From Ectocarpus siliculosus (taxonomy: Eukaryota; Sar; Phaeophyceae; Ectocarpales; Ectocarpaceae), in the NCBI GenBank assembly GCA_000310025.1, contig FN648904.1:1-22395 (forward strand): DNA of 22,395 bases, in the 5' to 3' direction. The notes below the pieces were generated by a model, which made no database searches, was not told where the DNA came from, and saw nothing but the letters and a program-made list of their open reading frames with translations. Positions within the stretch are counted from its first letter, which is position 1, and each line of letters opens with the position of its first letter. Of this stretch, positions 9,501 through 17,669 are shown one piece after another. The position numbers were made by a program, and so were the translations under genes.

Positions 9501-11547
9501 TTGGTCAGCGCTACGTCCACCGAAGGCATAGAGCATTGAATTTCGACGCATCGGGAACCGGACAATTTGAAGGTTTCCACCCATGGGGAGAAATTCGAAA
9601 CAATGACCCTTCTAATGTCTAGGATGTCGACTGCTCGCAATGAAACGTTTGTGTTTTTATTTTTGCGGAAGGTTTGGGACTGTTCTGCCAAAGTTGACGG
9701 TCGGGCGGGTTAGGCAGTTCATACAAACATGATACTATCACAACCCGCTCTTTTTTCTGTACAGTAATCGGAGACAACACAACTCACGACGCCATCGACC
9801 ACCTTTCAGAGTCGCGATCGTCGTGGCAAACAATAACGTCACACAAACGTTTTCTAATCTCTTGTTACCTAGGTTTATGGGGCATGGTCGGCCCTTAGTT
9901 TTGAACATCCGAAGCTGTTCCACGTGTTGCGCTAAGCTTGGTCGAAACGTTTGTTGCCCACGAGAAGACTCCATGAAACCAGAGCGATATCACGCTCTTG
10001 CTCGGTGGATGGCAGTTACTACCCAGAGACATGTGTAGCTGTGTTAAGTTTGACCGGTTATGTCTTCCGGTCGACGAACGCGGGGGGCGCCATGAGGATT
10101 TGCCCTGCACCAGCTTCCCCCCGGGAAACCCGCGGGAGCTGCAGGGTTTAATGATTCCCCCTTTGTCGTTACGTCCAACCTGGCGGCCGGTGCGAGAGAC
10201 TTTGCGGAACACTCCCCACCCAGAGCCACGAAGGGAACACATTTGAAGTCGTCTTGATGGGTACAGACTTGTACGAGACACGAAACGCCGCTTGTGAAAC
10301 TATATTGTGTCGTCTGTGGATAACGATTTGAAGGAGAAACCAGACTCTCCTTGTCGCTCTTCACTTTCGATGTCTGGGCGTCTCGTGCACGCAGCGTTCT
10401 GAACGCGATGGGGGCAATGGTCATGCTGACGGACGCGGTTTGTATGGGGATGCTGGCCATTTCCGCTAGCATGTTCGACGGGACTCCGACAGCAAACGGG
10501 ATTGACACGGCAGTCATGGTCACACAACAACTTTGTGTTGCAGGTGAGGCTCGGTTGAATGTAATGACACAATTTCCAGCAATATATCTAACGTATTGCC
10601 AACTGGTTCTGTCAGCCAGTCTGTGCTCGTACCTTGGGGCGCTGCATTTTTTCTGGAAGCGCTTAGCGTGCTCTTCCATGTGGTGTTCTCCACCGTACAC
10701 GTCGCTGGCAAGAAAGTCGAACATTATTGGTTTTACATCGGCAGCGGCAGGAACGCTACCGTGTCGCCCGTGAATTTCGAGTTTGGCTCGTTGCCTGCCC
10801 TGATCCGCGCTGCAACGTCCCTTGCTTGTACAGCACTGGTGGTACCCCTCTACTTGGATACTTGCGTGTCACTATGGGGGGCGTTTCGAGACAGGAGAGG
10901 ACGCGTCAAGACCAGAGAGAATGAAGATGACGTGAGTTCAAACACAACAGCACACAGCCATCGTAGTATCGGTGAAAATGTTTCAGCACACGTCAAGGAG
11001 GGAGACGTGCCGGATATGCGTTTACAAATTTCGTACGGCAGAGGGTTTACAAAGCTAATACGTCCGTGCTTGGGCAACTCAGTCGTGCATTTCGTCTTGT
11101 ACGGCAGCCCCAGAGAAGGCGGTTCAATTTCACGTTTTAGCACCAAGAACGTATCGACCACAGATGTTTGAAAGTTTACCACAGTCTTGAAAGGGGAGAA
11201 CACGAAGGTGTAACGATTCATCTCCTAGACGTCGCGCGTAGAAGGTTAGCACTGGCGTCGTCTTAGCTTCGGCGAAGGACATCCAACTATTTACCATGCC
11301 CGCTGCCTTCTACGTGCAGGAGCCAATCGATTCATGTACCGAAGCCAATCGCACGCCTTTTCCTCGCTAAACAATCTCTTTGCAGCGCGCCGAGCGGGAG
11401 TTCATCACCCGTCGCACTCTCCGGCTGTGGGCACCCACCTGGTTCAGGATGGTCGGCAACAACCTGTTCGCATGTAGGTTGCTGTTGCGAAATGCTTTCG
11501 GAAGCGGAAAAGTGCGACCGCGTGTGAGGGCTTGGCCACGGGTCTGA
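287..11547 (+). CDS. Multi-exon surface membrane protein with mucin-like stalk, 5' partial
   Basis: I read this as one spliced gene. Exons: ten mini-exons at 287-334, 642-689, 997-1044, 1352-1399, 1707-1754, 2053-2100, 2408-2455, 2763-2810, 3120-3167, 3454-3501; then A 3813-3958, B 4114-4245, C 4458-4609, D 4848-5106, E 5359-5787, F 6413-6459, G 6804-7077, H 9185-9306, I 10395-10543, J 10660-10931, K 11386-11547. All introns are GT-AG and all phases agree; the total is 873 codons plus stop, beginning inside a codon. The order is a Pro/Thr stalk, a Gly/Ala-rich segment, about eight or nine hydrophobic helices, a Ser-rich loop and a basic tail. It should sit in the plasma membrane with the stalk outside. 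Blocks such as LRWVNLWP, DWFRIGFEPLF and RLWAPTWF resemble, from memory, stramenopile surface proteins often labelled PMP- or TRP/polycystin-like. Channel function is unproven. The N-terminal ectodomain and start lie upstream. The tail may instead continue into the 11745-15349 frame. Confidence 0.72.
3502..3812 (+). other. Intron after the last mini-exon
   Basis: The donor is GTAAAT and the acceptor CTACGCAG has a pyrimidine-rich lead (CATATTTCCTCTGCTACGCAG lies just before exon A). At 311 bp it matches the ~307-bp introns inside the array. Its first ~50 bases still show weak similarity to the repeat unit, so it is probably a decayed repeat half-unit. I see no gene in it. Confidence 0.6.
3813..3958 (+). 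CDS. Exon A: Pro/Thr/Ala-rich end of stalk
   Basis: It enters in phase 1 (the G of copy 10 plus AA gives Glu) and leaves in phase 0 at GTCGAG|GTGAAC. The 48-residue segment includes EIPSTQAPSHAAAVQAPG and TAAPTSAPTFLVE, which are Pro, Thr, Ser and Ala rich. It continues the mucin-like stalk up to the membrane domain. The opposite strand shows open frames over the same bases, but these do not connect to anything. Confidence 0.7.
4114..4245 (+). CDS. Exon B: Gly/Ala/Ser/Val segment
   Basis: The acceptor is TCGTGCTGCAG and the donor ACG|GTATGT; both ends are phase 0 and the exon has 44 codons. The product (VQGAAIGAARVVSAASVGG and onward) is almost entirely small residues, like a glycine-zipper or flexible membrane-proximal helix. 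This type of segment precedes the first helix in the stramenopile proteins this gene resembles (recollection, not a search). Confidence 0.7.
4458..4609 (+). CDS. Exon C: first clear helix, SQIQFLATLSFV
   Basis: The acceptor is TTTCGAAACAG and the donor CTCAG|GTCAGC, which is a weak donor. It enters phase 0 and leaves phase 2. The segment MALVLTSQIQFLATLSFV is hydrophobic and is followed by DNTGAEDSALSGFTNALR. Joined to exon D it gives FTNALRWVNLWP, a block that reads through smoothly and supports the splice. Confidence 0.75.
4848..5106 (+). CDS. Exon D: acidic loop and long membrane helix
   Basis: It enters phase 2 and leaves phase 0 at GCAAAG|GTGAGA. It starts WVNLWPSERFSEVVASR, has an acidic stretch (HGEDDGDDD), then a strong hydrophobic run SLLFMGNLALFAGLLAIIF followed by EAHWLAK. 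One or two membrane segments are likely. Confidence 0.8.
5359..5787 (+). CDS. Exon E: Ser-rich loop and helix PHLELIFLFFAFEGAV
   Basis: It enters and leaves in phase 0; the donor is ACGTTG|GTGAGG. About 85 residues of Ser/Gln/Gly-rich, charged sequence come first, probably a cytosolic loop with phosphorylatable sites (SQSSDAVQSHSLRGQ). Then comes SPWLHYPHLELIFLFFAFEG and the start of the next helix (LYYAALVTL), completed by exon F. Confidence 0.78.
6413..6459 (+). CDS. Exon F: 47-bp micro-exon completing a helix
   Basis: The acceptor is GCGCGAACAG and the donor CACAG|GTAAGA is near-ideal. It enters phase 0 and leaves phase 2. Joined to exon E it gives YYAALVTLVLYPVLMFAM, one continuous membrane helix, followed by VTRTHR. 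The helix is split by the 625-bp intron 5788-6412, in which I see no gene. Confidence 0.75.
6804..7077 (+). CDS. Exon G: conserved WFRIGFEPLFADFT block
   Basis: It enters phase 2 (AG plus G gives Arg) and leaves phase 0 at ATGGAG|GTACGT. The first 70 residues are soluble (TWADKGQWETVQT, DVNARRDAD). They are followed by WFRIGFEPLFADFTQAGSWF and the start of a helix, ILYTLME, which continues as WAFYAIVGVLV in exon H. This is the segment most like the family I recall. Confidence 0.8.
7078..9184 (+). other. 2.1-kb intron
   Basis: The donor is GTACGT and the acceptor CGTCTTGCAAAG; phase 0 is kept between exons G and H. It is the longest intron in the window. Its middle (about 7300-8500) is richer in A+T than the exons and contains short recurring words (TTGATCA, GTTTCCGTCACA at 7579 and 8326). 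An open frame at 8727-9041 is noted under findings. No convincing gene or complete mobile element is visible. Confidence 0.6.
9185..9306 (+). CDS. Exon H: two membrane helices
   Basis: It enters phase 0 and leaves phase 2 at AACAG|GTGGGT. WAFYAIVGVLVDNSVVQLGL and LTFILLVVFKPFAN are both strongly hydrophobic. The first helix is completed by the end of exon G. Confidence 0.8.
9307..10394 (+). other. 1.1-kb intron
   Basis: Donor GTGGGT, acceptor GTGCACGCAG. Phase 2 is kept (AG plus C gives Ser, reading FANSVLNAMG). Several open frames cross it on both strands, but none has a recognisable domain or connects to an exon. I see nothing else in it. Confidence 0.6.
10395..10543 (+). CDS. Exon I: helix VLNAMGAMVMLTDAVCMG
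   Basis: It enters phase 2 and leaves phase 1 at the ideal donor TTGCAG|GTGAGG. A Met/Ala-rich hydrophobic helix is followed by a polar stretch (DGTPTANGIDTAVMVTQQL). Confidence 0.75.
10660..10931 (+). CDS. Exon J: last two membrane helices
   Basis: The acceptor is GCATTTTTTCTGGAAG, with a strong pyrimidine tract, and the donor GATGAC|GTGAGT. It enters phase 1 and leaves phase 0. The helices are AALSVLFHVVFSTVHV and IRAATSLACTALVVPLYLD, followed by a charged segment (FRDRRGRVKTRENEDD). Frame forces this acceptor: the AGs at 10614-10615 and 10618-10619 do not match the phase of exon I. Confidence 0.7.
11386..11547 (+). CDS. Exon K: basic C-terminal tail
   Basis: The acceptor region has a CTAAAC branch-like word and a pyrimidine tract (ACAATCTCTTTGCAG). 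It enters in phase 0 and reads RAEREFITRRTLRLWAPTWF then RMVGNNLFACRLLLRNAF, ending at TGA 11545-11547. A weaker alternative last exon, 11320-11370 (EPIDSCTEANRTPFPR then stop), uses a poorer acceptor. A donor at CAT|GTAGGT (11474) could instead join this exon to 11745. Confidence 0.6.
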   Translation, partial: RAEREFITRRTLRLWAPTWFRMVGNNLFACRLLLRNAFGSGKVRPRVRAWPRV

Positions 11548-11635
11548 GGGACGGGGCTGTTGTGAATTGCACCCACGAAGGCCTTCAAGTACAGAATAAG
11601 CAAACCAACAACATCGATGGCCACATTATTGACCA

Positions 11636-14600
11636 ATGTTGAGACGCGTGGGTGTGAGACGTCAATCCAGCTGTTCCAAGCATGTCGACGAAGAAATGAG
11701 TACCACAGTGATGCCCAACGGAACTCCACCCTCTTCTAACGCAGGTGTGAGGGATACTAGAGAAGGTATCCGTGACCCGACAGGTTCCAGGCTCCAAGCG
11801 AGTCTGCGAGCTGGGCGCATCGGCCCGTATCCTGAATGGGTTATGAAACTACGAGCACCGGTTCCTATCGACCTGCCACGTCGCCGTTCCGGTGCTTCAT
11901 ATCGGTACGAGGAGCAGGTGGATGCCAAAACTGAGCAATATTTCTCTGGAAAACGCTCGAGCGGGAAAGGATGGCCTATGGAGTACGATCTACCTCTCCG
12001 TCGTCCGCGATACTCTTTTGATTCGTGTACCTCTTCCGCAAGCATGGACACATCCGGTCAAATGGCAACGCCCGTGAATATGGACGGGCACCGAAGTTAT
12101 GGAAGGCAGAACCAAGCAGGTGTTACCGAGGACGATCTGCCCCGCCGCCGTTTCTTCTCCCCCTCGATATCGGGGAGTGTGGACAATGCCATGGACGAAC
12201 AGGCGATCCAGGACCATGGTGTTGACACGGAAACTACGTCAGAAGTGCAAGGTCGAAGTCACGGTCGGGGTCGTACACCGGAAGGACCGACAGAGGAAGA
12301 TTTGCCGCGTCGTCGCCCGAGATTTTCGTTTGCTTCAACGGTTTCGGTTGACCGGGCCGACAACCTCCACGTCGTCCGGTCAGTTAGACCGAAGCACGAG
12401 GATAGTCGGACACGAGTAAGGGGAGGGCCCATCGAGGACGATTTGCCCCGGCGTCGTTCCTGTCTCTCTTCTACCTTGGGAAGTTCGAAAGGGCGTATCG
12501 ACGATCCTGGCCTGCAGTCAGTGCCGGAACACGAACATGGTCTGCAATATCCTGTCGATGAGATCGATGCTCGAAGACGTGATGGGTTAGGGGAACGTCG
12601 ACGGGCAGGACCCATCGAAGACGATCTGCCACACCGCCGCTCCGGTTTCTCCTCGACTTCTGGTTCCGCGTCATATGGCCCCGACCCCCCTGGTGTGAAG
12701 GCTAAGCACGATTACAGCAAAAACACTGAAGGCGAACGCGGTGACACAAGTAATCTAACTCAGAGATGGGGAGAACCCGTCGAAGATGGCCTTCCCCGGC
12801 GTCGGTCGGGTTTCTCTTCCGCTTCAATGGCTTCGGTGGATGGCAGCAGTAAACGCGAAAAGGAGTCCGTGTCGACGTGTGAGGATGGCCTGAAATCTGT
12901 GGTGAATGAAGACGGTAGAAGCGGTTGGGGTCGTGTGCGAAGAGGACCCGCCGAGGACGACCTGCCCCACCGCCGCCCAGTTGTCTCTTCCATGTCGGAT
13001 TCTTCGACGGATTCCAGAGGGCATGGACTGCGAAAATGGGGAGAACCCGTTGAGCATGACTTGCCCCAGCGTCGGTCGTGGTTTTCTTCTGCTTCGACGA
13101 CATCGATACCAAGCATTAGCGACACCGGACTACCGTCAGCACCGGACCGCGGAGACGGTGTTATTTTTTATGCCGACAAGGACGACCTTCAGCATGGTCG
13201 AGGAAGAAAACGGTTCGGACCGGTTGAAGACGGCCTGCCCCAGCGTCGCTCTATTTTCTTTTTTCCGTCGACGGCGCCGGTGAGCATTAGCAATGACAGC
13301 GGCCCGCAGCCTGCACCGGAGCTTGGGAGTAGTGCAACGTCTGCTGTGTGCGAGAACGGTCTGAAGAATGGTCGAGGACGAAAATGGGGAGGGCCCGCCG
13401 AGGACGACTTGCCCCGGCGTCGACCGCGGTTCTCTTCTACTTCGACGTCATCGCTGAGCAGCATCAGCGACAACGGACCACCTTCAGCGTCGGACTATGG
13501 AGACGGTGGGATATCTGGTGTCGAGGAGAACGGACTTAAGCATGGTCGAGGAAAACGATGGTGTGCACCCGTTGAAGACGACCTGCCCCAGCGTCGCCCA
13601 ATCTTCTCTTCTGGGTCGACGGTTTCGATGAGCGACAGGAATGGCATAGGCCCGCAGCCGGCGCTGGAGCATGGGGATGGTACAACGTCTACTGTCGCTA
13701 AGGACGGCCTTCAGCATGGTCGCGGTCGAAAGTCGGGACGGCCCGTTGAACACGACTTGCCCCAGCGTCGATCGTGGTTCTCTTCTACTTCCACGGCATC
13801 GACAAGCAGCATCAATGATACTGGCTTGCAGTCACCGCAGTCACCGAAGGGCCATCGGGATGGGGTGGCTCTCAGCGTCGATGAGGACGACGGTCTGAAG
13901 CATGGCCGAGAGCGAAAGTGGTGGCAACCTGCTGAAGACGACCTCCCCCGGCGTCGGTCGAGTTTGACGCCTACGGTAGGGTATGCGGTAGGTTTTCCCG
14001 ACGAATCTGGGCTGCAGATAGGGCCGGAGCATGACAGCGGCCTTTCGTCTGTGGTCGATGAGAGCGGTCGGCGGCATGGTCAAGGACAAAAATGGAGAGG
14101 GCCTTTCGAAGATGACCTGCCTCGGTGTCGCTGCATCAGCTCGTCCAAAACGGAGTATTTGACAGATGCCATTTCTGCGTCTGACCGACAAGGAGAATGT
14201 GGTCACGGTGATGGCTTGGGGTCGGTCTTTGGTGACAACGGCTCCCCAAGTGTTGTGGGAGGTCGACACCAAGGAACGGTTCAAGACAAGTTTCTGCACC
14301 GCCGGCAAAACTTCGGCTCTGCTACATGTTTTCTGGCCGACACATTCGATGAATCAGTCCTGCCAGTAGCGCACGAGCACGACGTTGCCCCACGCGCCTC
14401 TTCGGATCAAGGTGGTCAAGGGCATGCTCGTACTGGTGTCGATCTTCCCAAGCCTGGGCGTCATGTTTGGTGGTCGGACATGATAGAGGGGGGATCGCTC
14501 GAGCTTTGGAGCGAATCATTACCTGCAGAGGCGGGTCTCCCTTGGGAGCCCGGAGAGAGTCCGTCTTCCAGGACAAGAGACCAGTCAAGAATGTATGAGG

Positions 14601-15349
14601 TGCGGCCATTAGAGGATCGAAGGAAGCCCTGTGTTCTGGCTCAGGGTAAGGTTCTTGATTCGTCGTCGGCGCCAGATTCCGACACACTAGTATGCGCGAT
14701 TGGGACAGGTTCGCAGGCCTCAAGAGTCCTTGCGGAAGACGTGGTGAGAAACGGCAGCAACCTCGTGGGTGGCAGCCGGAGTTGGAGCTTAAGCCGCCCA
14801 ACGCCAGTCGAAATCTACCTGCCCCACCGCAAGCGGAACAAGTTTTCCGCTTTTGAACAGTCGATGGATGATGGTGAAGTCACTAGTAGAAGATCGATGC
14901 CACAAGCCGGGGATGACGCCAGCCACAAGAGGAATGATAATTTGAACGGGGAGAAGGACGGGAGGTTAGAAGGCAGCACTCGTCGGCGCACATTTGGTCC
15001 TTTGTCTGGGCACACGCGGAGGCCTGCTGAGACTACAGTGCCACGGCGTCGTCCTAGCTTGTTCGCCGTTGGACACGAGGCTGGGGGAGGTTGCGAGACT
15101 CCCGGTTTTGGTGGAGTCGACACGGGCGGAGAGAAACATACCGGCAAAGCCGTGGAAGCAGACGAAGACGGGAAGAAGTACAATGACCCCGCTAGCACGA
15201 GCGAGGGTGCAGGCCTTTTCCGAATCGCGTGGGGACATCAAAGAGGAAAACCCACGGCCGTTGATCTCCCACGGCGCTCTTCCGGCTACTCGTTCGATTC
15301 ATCACATGCCCTGAATACCGCTGCAGAGGCGCCTTCCCTCCAGGACTGA
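11636..15349 (+). CDS. Repetitive disordered protein with ~19 DLPRRRS-type repeats
   Basis: This uninterrupted frame of 1237 codons starts at ATG 11636 (a second in-frame ATG lies at 11698). It is by far the longest open frame, so it is very likely coding. It is rich in Arg, Ser, Asp, Gly and Pro, has no hydrophobic segment and no signal peptide, and is probably intrinsically disordered. The repeat, about 58 residues in the middle copies, is a core such as GPAEDDLPRRRPRFSS, a Ser/Thr-rich stretch, a variable acidic part (GDG, DEDDG) and a basic end such as HGRGRKWG. The core contains R-R-x-S/T contexts that basophilic kinases favour, and the basic ends could act as nuclear signals; both are inference. 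I recognise no catalytic domain. The frame begins 88 bp after the stop of the membrane gene, so it may be a downstream exon of that gene, entered at 11745. Confidence 0.85.
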   Translation: MLRRVGVRRQSSCSKHVDEEMSTTVMPNGTPPSSNAGVRDTREGIRDPTGSRLQASLRAGRIGPYPEWVMKLRAPVPIDLPRRRSGASYRYEEQVDAKTEQYFSGKRSSGKGWPMEYDLPLRRPRYSFDSCTSSASMDTSGQMATPVNMDGHRSYGRQNQAGVTEDDLPRRRFFSPSISGSVDNAMDEQAIQDHGVDTETTSEVQGRSHGRGRTPEGPTEEDLPRRRPRFSFASTVSVDRADNLHVVRSVRPKHEDSRTRVRGGPIEDDLPRRRSCLSSTLGSSKGRIDDPGLQSVPEHEHGLQYPVDEIDARRRDGLGERRRAGPIEDDLPHRRSGFSSTSGSASYGPDPPGVKAKHDYSKNTEGERGDTSNLTQRWGEPVEDGLPRRRSGFSSASMASVDGSSKREKESVSTCEDGLKSVVNEDGRSGWGRVRRGPAEDDLPHRRPVVSSMSDSSTDSRGHGLRKWGEPVEHDLPQRRSWFSSASTTSIPSISDTGLPSAPDRGDGVIFYADKDDLQHGRGRKRFGPVEDGLPQRRSIFFFPSTAPVSISNDSGPQPAPELGSSATSAVCENGLKNGRGRKWGGPAEDDLPRRRPRFSSTSTSSLSSISDNGPPSASDYGDGGISGVEENGLKHGRGKRWCAPVEDDLPQRRPIFSSGSTVSMSDRNGIGPQPALEHGDGTTSTVAKDGLQHGRGRKSGRPVEHDLPQRRSWFSSTSTASTSSINDTGLQSPQSPKGHRDGVALSVDEDDGLKHGRERKWWQPAEDDLPRRRSSLTPTVGYAVGFPDESGLQIGPEHDSGLSSVVDESGRRHGQGQKWRGPFEDDLPRCRCISSSKTEYLTDAISASDRQGECGHGDGLGSVFGDNGSPSVVGGRHQGTVQDKFLHRRQNFGSATCFLADTFDESVLPVAHEHDVAPRASSDQGGQGHARTGVDLPKPGRHVWWSDMIEGGSLELWSESLPAEAGLPWEPGESPSSRTRDQSRMYEVRPLEDRRKPCVLAQGKVLDSSSAPDSDTLVCAIGTGSQASRVLAEDVVRNGSNLVGGSRSWSLSRPTPVEIYLPHRKRNKFSAFEQSMDDGEVTSRRSMPQAGDDASHKRNDNLNGEKDGRLEGSTRRRTFGPLSGHTRRPAETTVPRRRPSLFAVGHEAGGGCETPGFGGVDTGGEKHTGKAVEADEDGKKYNDPASTSEGAGLFRIAWGHQRGKPTAVDLPRRSSGYSFDSSHALNTAAEAPSLQD
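11855..15296 (+). repeat. Coding tandem repeat, ~174 bp per unit
   Basis: About 19 copies of the (D/E)xDLPxRR core occur from 11855 to 15296. Four central units in a row (copies 9 to 12) are each 58 residues long. Copies at both ends are irregular, and two decayed cores lie between copies 16 and 17 (VDLPKPGRHVWWS and AGLPWEPGESPSS). Homogeneous centre and diverged edges are typical of an array kept similar by unequal exchange. Confidence 0.9.
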
Positions 15350-15984
15350 CCCTTCCCAATGGGAGAGGCCAGAAACGTTGATTCCAATGACCATCATATT
15401 GCCGCCAAACCCGCCCGTTGCTTGTACCAGGCTACAGCATGTAGCGAAAAACATGCACTTAGTTCCCTGGATGGATGGCGTCTATCACCAAATCATCCTG
15501 GAAGATGGCCCTCGACGTGGTTGGAAGCCAGTTCAACATTCTGGAAAAGGGTCGGGAGGGGGTGACTTGTGTGAAGCAACAACAGCAGCAGCTACCGGGG
15601 TTCAAGGTCGGGGTTGGTGGGAATCGGCTGTTCCTGTAGATGATCATCCGAGCCACAACAACCCGTCCTTGTAACTGTACTACATTCTACGCAAGAGCTT
15701 TCCCAGGGGCCCCGTTTTGGTCCGGCCGTGCTTAGTTTTGTTCACCACGTATTGTCATGAATTGTCTCATTCCTTAGGCGTTTTTCTGGACTCTACTTGT
15801 TGTGCACGTCGGATTTCGGAGGCCCCCGCGTGCACATTGATTGCTTGATGATTCTGTGATGATTCTGTGTTCTGGCGTGTGTGTTGAGTACTGTACATGT
15901 ACAAATGACGCCACCCCCCCTCGGGGGTCTGGCCTGTTGTTGGTATTTTTCTTCGTCCTAGGAGGCCTGTGGCTCACGGGTGTG

Positions 15985-16017
15985 TATAAAGGAGCTCCAG
16001 CTGTTGGAAGCAGCTGG
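15985..16017 (+). promoter_or_regulatory. TATA-like site followed by a 7-bp inverted repeat
   Basis: TATAAA lies at 15985-15990, and CCAGCTG (15997-16003) pairs with CAGCTGG (16011-16017). No gene with clear coding signal follows, so promoter function is only a possibility. Confidence 0.2.
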
Positions 16018-17203
16018 GTCCTAGGGTAAAGAAAGAGGTACGGTCGCTTGATGCCTTGTCTCCAAGATTGTGTAGAAATGAGATGTTGCTTGAATTGAGA
16101 GCGAGGAAGAAGGTCTGATTGAGGAGGGGATCCTCCTAGCAACCAGGGGGCACGCAGGTAGCTGAGTCCTGATGTGGTATGGTCCCTGAGAGGTGTACCT
16201 CACGGACATCCCACATCCTACGCTAGACCAAGATGTACCCTATCTAGGCCCTACAGCAACACGTTTGGCCTCGGGATTGCGTATGAATGAGAGGAATTGT
16301 GTCTTCTATCATAGGGAACAAATTGGCTGTGGCTGCGAGGAGATGGGTATGACATTCGAAGAAGAATGCTACACATGCACTCCAAGACACGACTCCGACA
16401 CCCATCGCAAACCATCCGAGGACAGGAATCGTTAAGCCTGTAATAACAAACGTACATGGATGCGATAATAATGTTGCTGCCAAGAGGGGTCGTTTGGGTT
16501 ACATTGTGTGTGCCCAACGGACACACACACGGAACTGAATCTCGACTCCGTAATATCGTGCGGCATGAGCAGACATATCGAGGCTACACCCCGTCGTCAC
16601 CCAGCGACGTCAAGCACTCCTGGACGCGTGCGCAGAAATGGGTATATACCGGTTGAACATGCTGAACTTTGCAGCCATCGTGGAGCTAAGCCGTTCGCCA
16701 ACGACCCTAAACGGATATGCTGCCGAAAATGGAGGGTTCGCTTTCTACTACGTCTATCACCCCTGCCGCCCGTTCTCCAAGACGTCTACATATCCTCTCA
16801 TGCATCTGGGCAAGAATTCGCACAAAGAATCCCTGGCATACAATTTTTTCATCTCCGTTCCGATTTCGCATCAACGAATGTCGAACGCGGAGAACTACAG
16901 TACAGTAAGAATGACGTTCAATGGCCTCGTTAGTTTTCAAGTAATACTGAATAGATATAGCTTCTTCAATCGTCTGCAAGTACATTGGCTACACGCACAT
17001 GGTGATGAACTTCTATTTCGCTATTTCCACCCCAATTGTACGTGCTTCTGCCATGTTTTATACTTTCTTCGCATGTCATCAATAATACCCCGCTCGGCCT
17101 ACCGCTCTGTCCAACAGCAGCAGCACTACATATATTTCAGTATATAAGTAAGGCAAAATTTCCCGGAAAATTTTCCCGAACGGAGAGTTGCGTGAGATGC
17201 CTT

Positions 17204-17480
17204 GCGGCCGGGCGAAGGGTATTCTTCAACGCAACGACACCCGACCAAGTGAAGCTGTAGACGAGTCTTAGCGCAAGCACCCGCAGTGATGAACATGCCT
17301 TGTTTCGTGGTGTTGTTTCGGATTCGAATTCAGGTCTCACATCAATCTACTGCCATCATCACTACTAAACTGTATAGCTTGTTGTAGACTCCATCATCCA
17401 GACCCAGATACTGTTTGTTGTTGCTGCTGTAGCGTGCAGCGATGTGCTCCAACAAGGCGTTCTCCGCGCTCAACAATGAC
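17204..17480. repeat. Diverged dispersed repeat, copy 1
   Basis: Three blocks recur elsewhere. CGAAGGGTATTCTTCAACGC (17213) matches the segment at 17670-17741. The GGTGTTGTTTCGGATTCGAA area (17278-17332) and the AGCGTGCAGCGATGT area (17425-17478) match 18445-18600. Read on the minus strand, the blocks give similar peptides (ESETTPR, AARYSS, FTWSGVVALKN), so this may be an old coding remnant. Confidence 0.55.
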
Positions 17481-17669
17481 ATGCGACCTTGCGTCAACCG
17501 TTGCGTCAACGGTGGCATGCGCTTGTAGCTGTGCTGCCGAATTACAAACACCGCATTTGAGCTTGCTTGCTGTTACTTACTCACAGCGATTGATCGTGTA
17601 CGTGGGTGCGGTCGAAAACAATAACGTATCCATCCTTCAGTGCGACATCGGCTGCATGAAATAGTTCCT

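Noticed and set aside
10044-10724. 226-codon minus-strand open frame
   Set aside because: It lies opposite exon I and adjoining introns, has no recognisable motif, and the plus-strand exon is better supported.
10351-10773. Single 140-codon open frame
   Set aside because: Its first half is exon I, but the second half runs through the intron 10544-10659 and out of frame with the hydrophobic exon J. Splicing explains it better.
11320-11370. Alternative last exon of the membrane gene (EPIDSCTEANRTPFPR, stop)
   Set aside because: Phase fits, but the acceptor is weaker than the one at 11385 and the peptide is less protein-like than exon K. Kept only as an alternative.
12259-14801. Several minus-strand open frames of 75-160 codons opposite the repeat-rich frame
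   Set aside because: They mirror the repeats of the plus-strand frame (for example recurring RRRGKSSS peptides), as expected from antisense reading of a coding tandem repeat.
15378-15674. 98-codon plus-strand open frame just after the repeat-rich gene
   Set aside because: No similarity to the repeat and no splice site that would join it; more likely the 3' untranslated region of the preceding gene.
16638-17147. 169-codon plus-strand open frame
   Set aside because: It is A+T rich towards the end, with no motif, no good start context and no phase-matched partner exon.
17301-17340. tRNA-like TTCGAATTC word near 17325
   Set aside because: No acceptor stem, D-arm or anticodon arm could be placed around it.
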